The notes beneath the pieces are model-generated. The model was given only the letters and a program-made list of their open reading frames with translations. It was not told where the DNA came from and did not search any database. Positions 4,627 through 6,200 of a stretch of DNA of 6,200 nt are shown one piece after another; the stretch's first letter is position 1; every line of letters starts with the position of its first letter. The position numbers and the translations under genes were made by a program. The stretch is from Gammaproteobacteria bacterium (GTDB taxonomy: Bacteria; Pseudomonadota; Gammaproteobacteria; Chromatiales; Chromatiaceae). The stretch covers positions 1-6,200 of the forward strand of contig JAJRUY010000217.1 of the NCBI GenBank assembly GCA_024277555.1, read 5' to 3'.

Positions 4627-6200
4627 GCAGGATCAGCAGGCGAGCATATGCCGAAATGTATGGCCCTACGGTTGGTGATCGCGTGCGCCTTGGCGATACC
4701 GAACTTTTCCTGCAGGTCGAGGAAGATCGCACCACCTATGGTGACGAGGTGAAGTTTGGCGGCGGCAAGGTTATTCGTGATGGCATGGGGCAGAGCCAGC
4801 ATGTCTCGGAAAAAGTTGCTGATACAGTGATAACCAACGCTCTGATTGTCGATCATTGGGGAATACTCAAAGCAGATATTGGCATAAAGGACGGTCGTAT
4901 TTCAGGTATCGGCAAGGCCGGAAACCCTGATGTGCAACCTGGTGTCGATATTGTTATCGGCCCGGGCACGGAAATCATAGCCGGCGAAGGTTCCATTATT
5001 ACTGCAGGCGCTATCGATGCGCATATTCATTTTATTTGTCCGCAGCAAATAGAAGAGGCGCTGATGTCAGGGGTTACTACCATGCTGGGCGGCGGCACCG
5101 GCCCGGCTACCGGAACCAATGCCACTACCTGTACCCCCGGGCCATGGAATATTCACCGTATGTTGCAGGCAGCCGAGGAATTTCCCATGAATCTTGGGTT
5201 TATGGGAAAAGGCAATGCCAGCCTGCCTGAGGCCTTGAATGAGCAGGTGGAAGCCGGGGTGATGGGCATGAAGCTGCATGAGGACTGGGGTACCACTCCG
5301 GCTTCTATCGACAATTGTCTGGATGTGGCCGAGCATTATGATATCCAGGTCGCCATTCACACCGACACCCTGAATGAATCTGGTTTCGTGGAAACTACAC
5401 TGGCGGCTTTCAAGGGTCGCACCATACATACGTTTCACACCGAAGGCGCCGGTGGTGGTCATGCCCCGGATATCATCAAGGCCTGTGGTGAAGCGAATGT
5501 ATTGCCTTCCTCCACCAATCCCACGCGACCCTATACGATCAACACGGTTGATGAGCATCTGGATATGCTCATGGTTTGTCATCACCTGGATCCGGGTATT
5601 GCTGAAGATGTGGCTTTTGCCGAATCACGAATTCGCCGTGAAACCATTGCTGCGGAAGATATCCTGCATGATCTGGGGGCGTTCTCCATGATTGCTTCGG
5701 ACTCCCAGGCCATGGGAAGAGTAGGGGAAGTCATTTGCCGCACCTGGCAGACTGCGCATAAAATGAAAACGCAACGTGGTAGCCTTTCGGGCGACCCTGC
5801 AGAGCATGACAATGGGCGCATCAAGCGCTACATTGCCAAATACACCATCAACCCGGCCATCGCCCATGGCATCGCCCACGAAGTCGGCTCTATAGAAACA
5901 GGCAAGCTGGCGGATATCGTATTGTGGAAACCCGCTTTTTTTGGAGTAAAGCCCAGCCTCATCATTAAAGGTGGGTTCATCGCAGCCGCTCCCATGGGGG
6001 ATCCCAATGCATCCATTCCCACACCTCAGCCGGTACACTATCGCCCCATGTTTGGCTCCTTTGGGGGAGCGCGTCTGGCTACCCGGATGACCTTTTTGTC
6101 GCAAGCCAGTATTGACGCCGGTATCCCCGGAAAGCTGAATCTGAAAAGTCTGACCAGCGCCGTCAAGGACTGTCGCAACATCAAAAAAAGTAACATGATA
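4623..6200 (+). CDS. ureC: Urease alpha (catalytic) subunit UreC, 3' truncated by window
   Basis: This is the catalytic subunit of nickel urease, which hydrolyses urea to ammonia and carbamate in the cytoplasm. The frame is open without interruption for 526 codons to the window edge, about 40 short of the usual ~567. Every active-site residue is present at the Klebsiella position: nickel ligands His134 and His136 (in AHIHFICPQQ), carbamylated Lys217 (GMKLHEDW), His246 (AIHTDTLNESG), His272 (HTFHTEGAGGGH) and Asp360 (ASDSQAMGRVGE). Substrate and catalytic residues His219, Cys319, His320 (MVCHHLDP) and Arg336 (ESRIRRE) are also there. The flap around Cys319 looks normal, so activity is expected. 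Small departures are Ala130 before the first nickel ligands, where Gly is usual as I recall, and NGRIKRY where NFRxKRY is common. The ATG lies in the ureB stop (4-base overlap), with a G-rich stretch (4611-4615) 7 bases upstream. The extreme C-terminus and any ureE, ureF or ureG lie outside the window. Confidence 0.98.
   Translation, partial: MSRISRRAYAEMYGPTVGDRVRLGDTELFLQVEEDRTTYGDEVKFGGGKVIRDGMGQSQHVSEKVADTVITNALIVDHWGILKADIGIKDGRISGIGKAGNPDVQPGVDIVIGPGTEIIAGEGSIITAGAIDAHIHFICPQQIEEALMSGVTTMLGGGTGPATGTNATTCTPGPWNIHRMLQAAEEFPMNLGFMGKGNASLPEALNEQVEAGVMGMKLHEDWGTTPASIDNCLDVAEHYDIQVAIHTDTLNESGFVETTLAAFKGRTIHTFHTEGAGGGHAPDIIKACGEANVLPSSTNPTRPYTINTVDEHLDMLMVCHHLDPGIAEDVAFAESRIRRETIAAEDILHDLGAFSMIASDSQAMGRVGEVICRTWQTAHKMKTQRGSLSGDPAEHDNGRIKRYIAKYTINPAIAHGIAHEVGSIETGKLADIVLWKPAFFGVKPSLIIKGGFIAAAPMGDPNASIPTPQPVHYRPMFGSFGGARLATRMTFLSQASIDAGIPGKLNLKSLTSAVKDCRNIKKSNMI

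Noticed and set aside
5858..5878. Direct repeat of CATCGCCCA with a 12-base period in ureC
   Set aside because: It encodes the ordinary AIAHGIAHE segment of UreC, so the repeat follows from the conserved protein sequence.

Overview
This window is one continuous plus-strand operon segment: the end of a urea ABC transporter cluster (urtB-urtC-urtD-urtE) followed by the first part of a urease cluster (ureD-ureA-ureB-ureC). A small, unnamed membrane-protein gene sits at the junction. The protein sequences and the order urtBCDE - small ORF - ureD - ureA - ureB - ureC suggest a gammaproteobacterium, probably from the Pseudomonas/Marinobacter/Oceanospirillales side. Separate ureA and ureB genes are the usual bacterial arrangement, and the UreC sequence is of the general proteobacterial type. 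The genus cannot be fixed from this window.

Positions 1-2886 encode the transporter: the last 84 residues of permease UrtB, complete permease UrtC, and the two ATPases UrtD and UrtE. The genes are packed tightly. urtC and urtD overlap by 4 bases, and urtE begins 4 bases after the urtD stop if its TTG start is correct. Positions 2902-3114 encode a 70-residue protein with a probable signal peptide, four histidines near its mature N-terminus and one membrane helix. ureD, a urease nickel-insertion chaperone, overlaps its end. After a 48-base gap containing a short hairpin come ureA (gamma subunit), ureB (beta subunit) and ureC (alpha, catalytic subunit). ureB and ureC overlap by 4 bases. ureC runs off the right edge after 526 codons, about 40 residues short of the usual end. 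All its nickel-binding and catalytic residues are present and fall at exactly the Klebsiella numbering.

The logic is simple: UrtBCDE, with a periplasmic binding protein UrtA expected upstream, imports urea at low concentration. Urease then hydrolyses it to ammonia and carbamate/CO2, with UreD helping to assemble the nickel centre. UreE, UreF and UreG are expected just beyond the right edge. No convincing promoter or rho-independent terminator is visible, so control (typically nitrogen limitation) probably acts upstream of the window.

Most of the window is well-understood biology. I found no new system. The points worth a second look are the small His-bearing membrane protein, the uncertain ureD start, the hairpin before ureA, and the complementary departures from consensus in the two ATPases.
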